DNA of 64,000 nucleotides from Halomarina oriensis (GTDB lineage: Archaea; Halobacteriota; Halobacteria; Halobacteriales; Haloarculaceae): positions 130,899 to 194,898 of the forward strand of contig NZ_WSZK01000023.1 in NCBI RefSeq assembly GCF_009791395.1, read 5' to 3'. The notes under the pieces are model-generated. The model saw only the letters and a list, made by a program, of their open reading frames with translations, was not told the origin of the DNA and searched no databases. Below, in pieces: positions 53,260 to 61,918 of this stretch; positions within the stretch are counted from its first letter, which is position 1, and every line of letters begins with the position of its first letter. The position numbers and the translations under genes are program-made.

Positions 53260-53820
53260 ATGACCGACCTACGCCGTGCCGTCCTCGACGAGGCGGGCAG
53301 TCGGAGCAAGTACCTCACCGCGACGGAGTTCCTCGCACTGGTCGAGCGTGGACACCCGACCGACCGACCGGGCGTCGCCCGCGAGACGTACGACGCCTAC
53401 GTGACGCAGTTGAGCGAGGAGACGCCGACCGTCGACGCGGAGGGGCTGCGCACGAACCTCGACGACGCGACCACCGACGGCGACGAGTGGGCGGGCGACG
53501 AGACGGTCTATCCCGTCGACGACGACCGTATCAGCCTCTATCCCGCGTCGTGGCACGACCGACTCGGCGGCGAGTCCGACCCACGGACCTACCTCCGACT
53601 GTTCTCGGAGACGAACGCGTTCGAGCAGGGCGTCCCCGAGTCGACGCTGCTGGACGCGATGGTCACCGTCGGCGGCACCGACCGGGAGACGGCGAAGGGG
53701 AACCTCGAAGCGCTGCGCGAGGACGGCGAAGTGGTCGAGGACGCCGACCAGCACCCGGACGCGAACGTCTACCTCGCCGAGGAGCGCGAGGACCTCGCGG
53801 AAGGGAAGGACGTCCAGTAG
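53260..53820 (+). CDS. Hypothetical helical protein
   Basis: 186 residues from the ATG at 53260. A helix-rich acidic protein; YLTATEFLALVERGHP and VPESTLLDAMVTVGGTDRETAKGNLEALREDGEVVEDAD look like two winged-helix or death-domain-like segments. No cysteine or catalytic signature. Conserved haloarchaeal hypothetical; function unknown. It converges with the NmrA-like gene. Confidence 0.6.
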   Translation: MTDLRRAVLDEAGSRSKYLTATEFLALVERGHPTDRPGVARETYDAYVTQLSEETPTVDAEGLRTNLDDATTDGDEWAGDETVYPVDDDRISLYPASWHDRLGGESDPRTYLRLFSETNAFEQGVPESTLLDAMVTVGGTDRETAKGNLEALREDGEVVEDADQHPDANVYLAEEREDLAEGKDVQ

Positions 53821-53851
53821 TTCGGCCAGACAGCGCCACGGCGACGAGGGG

Positions 53852-54691
53852 TCACGTCCAGACGTCGCGGTAGTCACCGACGAACCGCTCGAACGACCGT
53901 GGTCGTCGCCCCAGCAGTTCTTCGACGCCGTCGCCGACCCGGCCGGTCAGACCGAGTCGAGTCGGTGCGTAGACGCCACACATCGCCAGCGTCAGCCCCG
54001 TCGGGACGCCACGAGCACGCATCTCTCCGACGAACGTCGGGAACGACGGGTTCGTGTACTCGACGTCGAACCCGAGTACCTGCGAGAACGTGCGGGCGGC
54101 CTCGTGGAAGTCGAGCGCGAACGGGCCGGTCAGGTCGAGCGTCCGGCGACCACCCGCGTCGAGGAGCGTCCGGGCACCGACGGCGGCCACGTCGCGGGCG
54201 TCGACCATCGCCACGCGGCCGTCTCCGGCCGGGACGACGAGTTCGCCGCCACGGACGTCGGCGGCGTGGACCGCCGCGAGGTTCTGCATGAAGTAGGCGG
54301 CCCGGAGGAACGCGTAGTCGAGCGACGACGACTCGACGCGCCGCTCGATGCGGCGGTGGGGGAGTATCGGGACGCGGTCGGCACCCAGTACCGAGAGGAC
54401 GGTGACGCGCTGGACGCCCGCTCGCTCCATCGCGTCGATGGCGGGGAACAGGTCGCGTTCGACCCGACCCATCGCCGGTGGACGGACGAGGAACACACCG
54501 TCACAGTCGGCGAACGCGCCGTAGCTGGTGGGGTCGGTGAAGTCGAAGCGGACGGGAGTCGCGGCGTCGGGGCCGTCGTAGCGGTCGGGCGACCGTGTGC
54601 CCGCGCGAACCTCGTGGTCGGCGTCGGCGAGCAGTTCGCGGACGACCCCGCGACCGGTCGTGCCGGTCGCGCCGGTGACGAGAAACCCCAT
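53852..54691 (-). CDS. NmrA-like NAD(P)-binding protein
   Basis: 279 residues. The N-terminal loop VTGATGTTGRGVVREL gives the GxxGxxG dinucleotide site of atypical SDRs. Further NmrA/QorB blocks: GVFLVRPPAMGRVERDLFPAIDAMERAGV, RVTVLSVLGADRVP, DYAFLRAAYFMQN, VDARDVAAVGARTLLD. Such proteins reduce quinones or act as redox sensors. One-base overlap with the upstream paralogue; same operon. Confidence 0.82.
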   Translation of the reverse strand: MGFLVTGATGTTGRGVVRELLADADHEVRAGTRSPDRYDGPDAATPVRFDFTDPTSYGAFADCDGVFLVRPPAMGRVERDLFPAIDAMERAGVQRVTVLSVLGADRVPILPHRRIERRVESSSLDYAFLRAAYFMQNLAAVHAADVRGGELVVPAGDGRVAMVDARDVAAVGARTLLDAGGRRTLDLTGPFALDFHEAARTFSQVLGFDVEYTNPSFPTFVGEMRARGVPTGLTLAMCGVYAPTRLGLTGRVGDGVEELLGRRPRSFERFVGDYRDVWT

Positions 54692-55344
54692 CAGTTGGTG
54701 ACGTTCGGCAGGTCGCCCACGTAGGTACCGTCCTCGACACAGTCCAGCAGGAACGTCGCGAGGTCCTCGCGGGGGAGACGCTCACGAGCACCCAGTCGGA
54801 GGTAGCCCGCCGCGTACTCGCCGGTAGCGGCGTCCTCGGTGAGTCGGGGCGGGCGGACGATAGTCCAGCGCAGGTCGCTGTCGGCGACCGCTTTCGCGTG
54901 CGTGCTGGCGTCGGCCAGCACGTCACGAGCGACGAGTTTCATCACGGCGTTCATCGCCCGCCCGCCGAGCGACGGGTCGTCACGGTCGGTCCGGACACCC
55001 GCGCCGGTGAGCGTGACGTAGCGGTCGACGCCGTGGTCGCGCATCGCAGCCATCACGTTCCGCCCCGCGACGGTCAGCAGGTCGTCCGGTGTCTCGTCGG
55101 ACTGGCCGAGGACGCTGACGACGGCGTCGACGGGGTCGCCACCGGGGGCGACGGCCTCTGCGACGTTCGTCCCGGTGTAGGCGTCGCCCTCGACGACGGT
55201 GAGGTGCTCGTGGTCGACGTCGAGTCCCGAGGCGTCGCGGACGAACGCGACGACGTCGACCCCACGGCCGAGCGCCTGCTCGACGAGCGGTCGGCCGGTG
55301 CGACCGGTCGCGCCGAAGACGGCGATGGTTGTCGTGTCTGTCAC
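54691..55344 (-). CDS. NAD(P)H-binding atypical SDR
   Basis: 217 residues. Dinucleotide loop AVFGATGRTGRPLVEQAL, then VVEGDAYTGTNVAEAV, VSVLGQSDETPDDLL, YVTLTGAGVRTDRDD, and LRWTIVRPPRLTED, matching the biliverdin-reductase-B/NmrA-type family. No Tyr-x3-Lys motif. Located as first gene of a two-gene operon with the NmrA-like protein; perhaps heteromeric or sequential oxidoreductases. Substrate unknown. Confidence 0.82.
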   Translation of the reverse strand: MTDTTTIAVFGATGRTGRPLVEQALGRGVDVVAFVRDASGLDVDHEHLTVVEGDAYTGTNVAEAVAPGGDPVDAVVSVLGQSDETPDDLLTVAGRNVMAAMRDHGVDRYVTLTGAGVRTDRDDPSLGGRAMNAVMKLVARDVLADASTHAKAVADSDLRWTIVRPPRLTEDAATGEYAAGYLRLGARERLPREDLATFLLDCVEDGTYVGDLPNVTN

Positions 55345-55517
55345 GGTGAACGAGAGGCGACCTGTGAGCTTATACTATCGACTTCGAGGGATCGTAGTGA
55401 GGTGGCAGCAGGGTGACGACGCTATTACTCCCGCATTCGTACCGGCACCTGTGAGAGGAACCGACGGCGACGGCGAGACCGACGTGGGGGCGGGCGACGA
55501 CCGACCGTAGCCGACCC

Positions 55518-56285
55518 TCAGTCGGCGGCCGTCCCGCCCGCTGGCCCACTCGAATCGACGGCGTAGGCACGGGTCACGTCGACGAGCGCCTTCCGGTACT
55601 CGCTCTCGTCGGGGTCGTCGGCGAGCGAGGCGAACCGCGATTTGAACTGCTCGACGCTGACGCCGGGTGCGTCGCTACCGGCGGCCGCCGCCAGGTCGTA
55701 GAGGCGGTGGTCGGGGGCGACCAGACCGTGGCGCTCGACGAGTGCGAGCGCGAACGCCGCGTTGACGGCGGTGATGTCGGGGTCGGCGGCGGGGGTGAGT
55801 CGTCGCCACGCCTGTGGGGCCTCGGCGGGGCGCTCGGCGAGCGCCGTCGCCAGACTGGATTCGAGGAACGCCACCAGTTTGTCCGCGGGGCCGACGTCGA
55901 GCGTGATGTCGTCGGCGTAGATGTCCTTCATGTGGTTGGCGATCTGATAGCAGTGGGTGAGCTTCCGCTGCTCGACGCTCCGGCCCGCGAGCGCGAGGTA
56001 GAGCGCCTCCTCCATCGACTGGTGGTGAGAGGGATGGGACTGCTCGTAGCGGTGCATGTGGGCGTACTCGTGGAGGGCGAGTTCACGCGCCATGGCGCTG
56101 GAAGCCGCGGAGGCGGAGATGTTCAGCACGTGGTGGTCGGCGTAGTGGCCGGTGTAGGTCCGCTCGTCCGGGTCGGTCCGGACGCGCACGTCGACCGGCA
56201 GCGAGAGGTCGTACTCGGTCTCGAAGAGGTCTCGGGCGGAGAGGAAGGGGTCGGTGGGACCACGGCTCAGCACTCGAACATCCAT
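55518..56285 (-). CDS. Putative zinc metalloprotease-like protein (DUF5781-like)
   Basis: 255 residues from the ATG at 56285. The motif LHEYAHMHRYEQSHPSHHQ contains HEYAH, which satisfies HExxH, and EE (of SMEEALYLALAG) about 16 residues later could serve as a third zinc ligand. The C-terminal half is helical (ITAVNAAFALALVERHGLVAPDHRLYDLAAA). The HExxH is inside a helix, as in true zincins, yet the family is only known as conserved haloarchaeal. Protease activity is inferred, not shown. No signal peptide or membrane helix. Confidence 0.7.
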   Translation of the reverse strand: MDVRVLSRGPTDPFLSARDLFETEYDLSLPVDVRVRTDPDERTYTGHYADHHVLNISASAASSAMARELALHEYAHMHRYEQSHPSHHQSMEEALYLALAGRSVEQRKLTHCYQIANHMKDIYADDITLDVGPADKLVAFLESSLATALAERPAEAPQAWRRLTPAADPDITAVNAAFALALVERHGLVAPDHRLYDLAAAAGSDAPGVSVEQFKSRFASLADDPDESEYRKALVDVTRAYAVDSSGPAGGTAAD

Positions 56286-56445
56286 GCTGTTCGTTACCAC
56301 GCTCCCGCGACGTATGACTCTTGTGCGCCCGTGTTTCGACTCGGGTGACGGCCGGTCGACGAACGAACCGCACCGACGCGTCGTCGGCGAGCGAGGCGTC
56401 GTGACCGGCGAGACACTTACAACGACGCACCACCCACGGGATGGT

Positions 56446-57183
56446 GTGAACAGGTCGTCGGTCGCCATCGCGCTCTCGGGGGCGCTCGCGGCGGGCGCGC
56501 TGCTGTTCGCGTGCGCCGGCCTCGTCGAGCCCCTCTTCTGGCCCGCCGCCGCGGCGAGCGGTGCGTCGAGCTACGTCCTCTGGGGCTACGGCCGACGACG
56601 CATCCTCGCCATGGCCTACGGACCGACCGAGACCGACGCCGACACACGACACGACGACCGGCGAGTCACCGCCGAGGACTGGCACCGCGGCGGCTTCGAG
56701 TACCGCCCCGGCGACCCCTCGCCGAGCGACGACGAGTGGGACGACTGGGAGTGGCAGGGCGCGTTCTGGCGCGAGGACGCGGCCGACGATCGGACGGGAG
56801 CGACCGACTGGACGACCGGCGGCGGGTGGACCGGTGGTGACTGGACCGACGCGGACGAGGAGCCGAACTGGTGGGGCGGGTGGGCCGAGGAGACCGGTGA
56901 CACCGGCAGAGGGCGGGGACGGACGGGTCGGCGGCCGGGCGCCACCGATGGTCGGACGAGCGGTCGGCGAGGTGACCGCACGACGGGCCGTCGCCAGCGT
57001 CAGCGACAGGTCTCACGCCCCCGTGAGGAGGCGGCGACGGTCCTCGGGGTAGCCCTCGACGCGCCGCCGGAGACGGTCCGCGAGGCGTTCCGACGACGGG
57101 CCAAGGAGACCCACCCCGACTGCGGCGGCGACGAGGAGTCGTTCCGCCGCGTTCGGTGGGCCTACGAGCAACTGCGCGAGTGA
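56446..57183 (+). CDS. Membrane protein with C-terminal J domain
   Basis: 245 residues from the GTG at 56446; another GTG at 56401 would add 15 residues. An N-terminal hydrophobic hairpin (VAIALSGALAAGALLFACAGLVEPLFWPAAAASGASSYVLW, residues 6-46) precedes a long disordered Trp/Gly/Asp/Arg-rich region (about 60-185), then a C-terminal J domain: ATVLGVALDAPPETVREAFRRRAKETHPDCGGDEESFRRVRWAYEQL with the HPD tripeptide. Family: DnaJ-like co-chaperone anchored in the membrane, recruiting Hsp70. Lies just before EF-2. Confidence 0.82.
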   Translation: MNRSSVAIALSGALAAGALLFACAGLVEPLFWPAAAASGASSYVLWGYGRRRILAMAYGPTETDADTRHDDRRVTAEDWHRGGFEYRPGDPSPSDDEWDDWEWQGAFWREDAADDRTGATDWTTGGGWTGGDWTDADEEPNWWGGWAEETGDTGRGRGRTGRRPGATDGRTSGRRGDRTTGRRQRQRQVSRPREEAATVLGVALDAPPETVREAFRRRAKETHPDCGGDEESFRRVRWAYEQLRE

Positions 57184-57264
57184 CCGCGACGAGCACGGAG
57201 CTCGACCGCCAAACGCCCCTGTATGTGGGGTATTCTCACGATATTCGAGTGATTCCGTGGAGAC

Positions 57265-57281
57265 CGAAACACTACCCTTTT
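57265..57281 (+). promoter_or_regulatory. Putative BRE/TATA promoter of the EF-2 gene
   Basis: CGAAAC followed by ACTACCCTTTT, 27-43 bases before the ATG at 57308. The TATA element is poor, so this call is tentative. Confidence 0.35.
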
Positions 57282-57307
57282 CACTACGCTATCGGTAGAA
57301 CACCCTA

Positions 57308-59494
57308 ATGGGCCGACGTAAGAAAATCGTACAGGAGTGTGAGAAGCTGATGGACAAGCCGGACCAGATCCGGAACATCGCCATCGCCGCTCACGTCGAC
57401 CACGGAAAAACGACACTTTCGGACAACCTCCTCGCGGGTGCCGGGATGATTTCGGACGAGACCGCCGGCCAGCAGCTCGCGATGGACACGAAAGACGACG
57501 AGCAGGAACGCGGTATCACCATCGACGCGGCGAACGTCTCGATGACCCACGAGTACGAGGACCGCAACCACCTCATCAACCTCATCGACACGCCGGGCCA
57601 CGTCGACTTCGGTGGGGACGTCACCCGGGCGATGCGCGCCGTCGACGGTGCGCTCGTGGTGGTCGACGCCGTCGAGGGCGCGATGCCCCAGACCGAGACG
57701 GTGCTCCGTCAGGCGCTCCGCGAGGGCGTCAAGCCCGCGCTGTTCATCAACAAGGTCGACCGCCTCATCTCCGAGCTGCAGGAAGGCCCCCAGGAGATGC
57801 AAGAGCGGCTTCTGAAGGTCATCCGCAACGTCAACGAACTCATCCGCGGGATGACCGAGGACATGGACGACGTCGACGACTGGACGGTCAGCGTCGAGGA
57901 AGGCACCGTCGGCTTCGGGTCGGCCCTCTACAAGTGGGGCGTCTCGATGCCGTCGATGCAGGCGACCGGTCTCGACTTCGGCGACATCATCGACATGGAG
58001 CGCAACGACCAGCGCCAGGAGCTCCACGAGAAGACGCCGCTGTCGGACGTCGTGCTCGACATGGTCTGTGAGCACTTCCCGGACCCGCTGGACGCCCAGC
58101 CCCGTCGTATCCCGCGTATCTGGCGCGGTGACGACACGCTGGACGTCGCAGAGCAGATGCGCCTCGTCGACGACGACGGCGAAGTCGTCCTGATGGTCAC
58201 CGACATCGGTATCGACCCGCACGCGGGCGAAGTCGCCTCCGGTCGTGTGTTCTCCGGCGGCCTCGAGAAGGGCCAGGAGCTCTACGTCTCGGGGACCGCG
58301 GGCAAGAACCGCGTCCAGTCCGTCGGTATCTACATGGGTGGCGAGCGCGAGGAGGTCGAGCGCGTCCCGGCCGGCAACATCGCGGCCGTCACCGGTCTGC
58401 GCGACGCCATCGCCGGGTCGACCGTCTCCTCCATCGAGATGACGCCGTTCGAGTCCATCGAGCACATCTCGGAGCCGGTCATCACGAAGTCCGTGGAGGC
58501 GAAGAACATGGACGACCTGCCGAAGCTCATCGAGACGCTCCGACGGGTCTCGAAGGAGGACCCGACCATCCAGATCACCATCAACGAGGACACCGGGGAG
58601 CACCTCATCTCCGGGCAGGGTGAGCTGCATCTGGAGGTCCAGACCCAGCGTATCGAGAGCGAACAGGGTATTCCGGTCATCACCGGTGAGCCCATCGTCG
58701 TCTTCCGCGAGCAGCCGACGGGTGCGTGTGAGACCGTCGAAGGCATCTCGCCGAACCGCCACAACCGGTTCTACATCACCATCGAGCCGCTCAGCGACGA
58801 GCTCGTCGAGACCATCCAGCTCGGCGAAGCGTCGATGGACATGCCCGAACTGGAGCGCCGCGAGGCACTCCAGGAGGCCGGCATGGACAAGGACACGTCC
58901 CAGAACGTCGAGCACATCTACGGGACGAACATCCTCATCGACGACACGAAGGGGATTCAGCACCTCAACGAGACGATGGAGCTCGTCATCGAGGGCCTCG
59001 AAGAGGCGCTCGACGACGGTCCCCTCGCCGCCGAACCGGTTCAGGGGTCGCTCATCCGTCTGCACGACGCCCGGCTCCACGAGGACGCCATCCACCGCGG
59101 TCCGGCACAGGTCATCCCCGCGGTCCGCAACGCGGTCCACCGTGGCCTCATCGCCGCCCGCGTGAAGCTCCTCGAACCCATCCAGAACGTGCGTATCGAC
59201 GTGCCCAACGAGCACATGGGCGCAGCCTCCGGCGAGATTCAGGGTCGCCGTGGCCGCGTCGACGACATGTACCAGGAGGGTGACCTCATGGTCGTGGAGG
59301 GTATCGCACCCGTCGACGAGATGATCGGGTTCTCCTCGGACATCCGCTCGGCCACCGAGGGCCGCGCGTCGTGGAACACCGAGAACGCCGGCTTCCAGGT
59401 CATGGCCAACAGCCTCCAGGAGGAGACGATGAAGGAGATCCGCGAGCGCAAGGGGATGAAGCTCGAACTGCCCGAGGGCGTCGACTACTTCTAA
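57308..59494 (+). CDS. Translation elongation factor EF-2
   Basis: 728 residues. GTPase motifs AHVDHGKTT (28-36), [23 protein letters not shown] and NKVDR. Domain IV contains the diphthamide loop [12 protein letters not shown] with the modified His at residue 596. The sequence is complete without frameshift. It catalyses ribosomal translocation. Followed by a poly-T stretch and hairpin. Confidence 0.97.
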   Translation: MGRRKKIVQECEKLMDKPDQIRNIAIAAHVDHGKTTLSDNLLAGAGMISDETAGQQLAMDTKDDEQERGITIDAANVSMTHEYEDRNHLINLIDTPGHVDFGGDVTRAMRAVDGALVVVDAVEGAMPQTETVLRQALREGVKPALFINKVDRLISELQEGPQEMQERLLKVIRNVNELIRGMTEDMDDVDDWTVSVEEGTVGFGSALYKWGVSMPSMQATGLDFGDIIDMERNDQRQELHEKTPLSDVVLDMVCEHFPDPLDAQPRRIPRIWRGDDTLDVAEQMRLVDDDGEVVLMVTDIGIDPHAGEVASGRVFSGGLEKGQELYVSGTAGKNRVQSVGIYMGGEREEVERVPAGNIAAVTGLRDAIAGSTVSSIEMTPFESIEHISEPVITKSVEAKNMDDLPKLIETLRRVSKEDPTIQITINEDTGEHLISGQGELHLEVQTQRIESEQGIPVITGEPIVVFREQPTGACETVEGISPNRHNRFYITIEPLSDELVETIQLGEASMDMPELERREALQEAGMDKDTSQNVEHIYGTNILIDDTKGIQHLNETMELVIEGLEEALDDGPLAAEPVQGSLIRLHDARLHEDAIHRGPAQVIPAVRNAVHRGLIAARVKLLEPIQNVRIDVPNEHMGAASGEIQGRRGRVDDMYQEGDLMVVEGIAPVDEMIGFSSDIRSATEGRASWNTENAGFQVMANSLQEETMKEIRERKGMKLELPEGVDYF

Positions 59495-59499
59495 CGACC

Positions 59500-59531
59500 T
59501 TTTTACGCCTCGGGTGGCGCTTCGCGCCACC
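59500..59531 (+). terminator. Poly-T tract and hairpin after the EF-2 gene
   Basis: TTTTT at 59500-59504, six bases past the EF-2 stop, fits archaeal intrinsic termination. A perfect hairpin follows: GGTGGCGC (59513-59520), loop TTC, GCGCCACC (59524-59531). The 250 bases beyond it (to 59784) hold no credible gene, only short GC-rich palindromes. Confidence 0.6.
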
Positions 59532-59784
59532 TCTCGGCGCAAAAACGTCGATGAAAAAGGCCGGACACTCGTTCCACTCGCGTCCGGTGAACCGCGCCTC
59601 CGGCGCGGCCGTTTACTCTCTCCCATCTCTGCTCTCCGCGAACCGAGCAGCGGTCGCTCTGAGTCGGCCGGACATTCAAGTACCAGTACGCGACCAGTCC
59701 CAGCCATGCGCTGAGCGTCGCCACGGGGCGTAGTGCGGGAGTCCGGAGTCGCGTTCCGTGGCAGAAATCGGTGACGGCTGTTCG

Positions 59785-60213
59785 CTATCGAATCGGGGAG
59801 CGGAGCGTCGAGATGCGGGCGTTCTCCTTCAACGCGATGCCCGGTTCGGGGACCGTCAGCGGTAGCGCCGGTAGTTCGGTGACGAACAGCGTCGGGTGGG
59901 TCGCGCCGCGTTCGACGAGTTCCGTTCGGGGCTGGAGGGAGAACGTCGTGTTCTCGGCGTCGAGCCTCTCGTTGTGTTCGACGAGATACGTCCCGGCGTC
60001 GAGATTCCACCAGCCGTAGTCGTCGTCACCGTCGCGGGACTCGGTGTCGATGGGCGTCGTCTCGGCAGCGGCGAGTTCGTCGCCGCCGAAGTCGACGGCC
60101 CCGCCCTCGTCGAGACGGTGGACCGTCGCCAGCGTCAGGTCGACGACACCGTCGTCGACCTGCGTCTCCTCGTGGACGAACCCGCTCAGGAACGTCGCCG
60201 CATCGTCGGTCAT
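59785..60213 (-). CDS. dUTPase/dCTP deaminase-like protein
   Basis: 142 residues from the ATG at 60213. The trimeric dUTPase fold is readable: ALPLTVPEPGIALKENARISTL near the C-terminus, FSLQPRTELVERGATHPTLFVTELPALP and YGWWNLDAGTYLVEHNERL. The family motifs containing catalytic Ser/Asp (for example the R-S-S-x-x-R or A-D-R-x-x-G-x-I) are not clear, so it may be a non-catalytic relative; haloarchaeal genomes annotate such proteins as dCTP deaminase/dUTPase family. Convergent with EF-2. Confidence 0.75.
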   Translation of the reverse strand: MTDDAATFLSGFVHEETQVDDGVVDLTLATVHRLDEGGAVDFGGDELAAAETTPIDTESRDGDDDYGWWNLDAGTYLVEHNERLDAENTTFSLQPRTELVERGATHPTLFVTELPALPLTVPEPGIALKENARISTLRSPIR

Positions 60214-60297
60214 ACCACCGATTCTCGTGGAGGTGCGAAAAGTGTGGGGTCGGTAGAATCGCCGAACAGTGGAGCGCCATCGCCACCGAGCGGCCAG

Positions 60298-61392
60298 TCA
60301 GAACCCGTCTTCGAACCAGAACACGCCATCACGCTGAACCACCTCGCCGTCGACCTCCATACGTGAGTCCTCGCTCACGTCGGTGATCAGGTCGGCGTGG
60401 ACCGCCGACTCGTTGGCCTCGTCCTCGTGGCCCTCCGGGAAGTTCGACCCGTACGCACGGCCGAGTGCGAGGTGGACGGTGTCGCCCATCTTCTCGTCGA
60501 ACAGGATGTTGTCGGTGAACCGGTCGATACCGCGGTTCATGCCGATGCCGAGTTCGCCGAGACGGCGGGCACCGTCGTCGGTCTCGACGATTTCGGTCAG
60601 CACCGACTCGTTCTGCCCCGCCGAGTAGTCGACGACCACGCCGTCCTCGAAGGTGAGGTGGACGTCCCGGACACGCTGGCCGTTGAGCGTCATCGGCACG
60701 TCGAACAGCACCTCACCCTCCGTGGCGTGGGGCGCGGTGAACACCTCACCCGAAGGGAGGTTGTGCGAGTCGTAGGCGACGCTCGCGGCGGAGTTGACCG
60801 CGACGCGGTTCTCGATGGACATCGTGAGGTCGGTGTCCGCCGTGACGAGGCGGACGTCGCTCCCCTCGTCGAGCACGTCCTTGACGAGCGCCATCCGCTC
60901 GGCGAGGTCCTCCCAGTCCCGGACGATGGCGTCGTAGGCGAACTGCTGGTACTCCTCGAACGCCATCCCGGCCTGCTGGGCGAGCGAGCGGTTGGGGTGG
61001 ACCGTCGACACCCAGTCGGTGTTCATCCGTGCCTCGCGGACCGCCTGCTCCGCACGAGCGGCCTGCTGACGGGTCTCGCTCGGGACGTCGGCAGTGGCGC
61101 TGGTGTTCCGTCCGCCACGAAGCGAGAGGACGACGTCGGCGTTCTCGTAGAGCGCGAGTTCGTGGTCGGCCGCCTCGAACGCACCGTCGTGAGCCAATCG
61201 GTAGGCACGAGTCAGTTCGCCAGAGCTGTAGGTGAAGACGGGGGTTGCGCCCTTCTCGCCCAACTGTTCGGCGACGGCGACGCCCAACTCGTGGGCGTCC
61301 ATCCCGACGCTGACGACGACGTCGTCGCCCGCTTCGACGCGGGCGCTCCACTCGACCAGAGTCCGTGCGTGCTCCCTGATTCGCTCGTCCAT
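60298..61392 (-). CDS. M29-family aminopeptidase
   Basis: 364 residues from the ATG at 61392. Blocks of thermophilic metallo-aminopeptidases: ELGVAVAEQLGEKGATPVFTYSSGELTRAYR, NSAASVAYDSHNLPSGEVFTAPHATEGEVLFDVPM and RLGELGIGMNRGIDRFTDNILFDEKMGDTVHLALGRAYG. Candidate metal ligands are Glu and His in FTAPHATEGE and the late Glu/His in LGELGIGMN...VHLALG and ESAVHADLI. Removes N-terminal residues from peptides. The protein ends just past VHADLITDVSEDSRMEVDGEVVQRDG. A shorter relative lies at 34057. Confidence 0.88.
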   Translation of the reverse strand: MDERIREHARTLVEWSARVEAGDDVVVSVGMDAHELGVAVAEQLGEKGATPVFTYSSGELTRAYRLAHDGAFEAADHELALYENADVVLSLRGGRNTSATADVPSETRQQAARAEQAVREARMNTDWVSTVHPNRSLAQQAGMAFEEYQQFAYDAIVRDWEDLAERMALVKDVLDEGSDVRLVTADTDLTMSIENRVAVNSAASVAYDSHNLPSGEVFTAPHATEGEVLFDVPMTLNGQRVRDVHLTFEDGVVVDYSAGQNESVLTEIVETDDGARRLGELGIGMNRGIDRFTDNILFDEKMGDTVHLALGRAYGSNFPEGHEDEANESAVHADLITDVSEDSRMEVDGEVVQRDGVFWFEDGF

Positions 61393-61435
61393 AGCGGACC
61401 CACGCGAGAGTCCGGGTAAACATCCCCGATTCGTC

Positions 61436-61849
61436 TCACTGCGTGGGCGGGCCGACCGCCCGGATGGTCTCGACGAGTTCACGCGAGACCGTCGCGACGA
61501 GCTGGTCGAGCGTGACGACGCCGACGAGTCGACGGGCGTCGTCGACGACCGTCGCCCGCCGTGACGCGGTGCGGTGCATCGACTGGAGGACGTCGCGGAC
61601 GCAGGCGTCGGTGTGGACCACGGCGAACGCCTCGTCCATCAGGTCGGCAGCGTCGAGTGCGGTCACGTCGAAGGCGTCGGTGAGCGAGAGCGCCAACTCG
61701 CGGTCGGTGACGACCCCGACCGGCCGTGACTGCTCGGTGACGACGACACAGCGGACGTTTTCGGCGAGCATCCGCTCGGCGAGCGTCGGAACGGGCGTCG
61801 AGGGGGAGACGGAGACGACCGCACCGCTCGTCAGTTCGCCGAGAGCCAT
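61436..61849 (-). CDS. Tandem CBS-domain protein
   Basis: 137 residues. Two CBS repeats: (1) VSVSPSTPVPTLAERMLAENVRCVVVTEQSRPVGVVTDRELALSL, (2) AFAVVHTDACVRDVLQSMHRTASRRATVVDDARRLVGVVTLDQLV. It forms a single Bateman module that binds adenosine-type ligands or SAM. No attached catalytic domain. Haloarchaea have many such stand-alone regulators; target unknown. Confidence 0.88.
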   Translation of the reverse strand: MALGELTSGAVVSVSPSTPVPTLAERMLAENVRCVVVTEQSRPVGVVTDRELALSLTDAFDVTALDAADLMDEAFAVVHTDACVRDVLQSMHRTASRRATVVDDARRLVGVVTLDQLVATVSRELVETIRAVGPPTQ

Positions 61850-61918
61850 GTAGTGTCACGTCTACACCACCCTGCCATGTGAAAGGCGGGGGTGGTCGTT
61901 CTCAGCGTCGAAACGGTC

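Noticed and set aside
57305..60010. A 901-codon open frame on the minus strand opposite the EF-2 gene
   Set aside because: Shadow of the EF-2 gene; repeated low-complexity translation and no recognisable domain. The EF-2 frame has all GTPase motifs.
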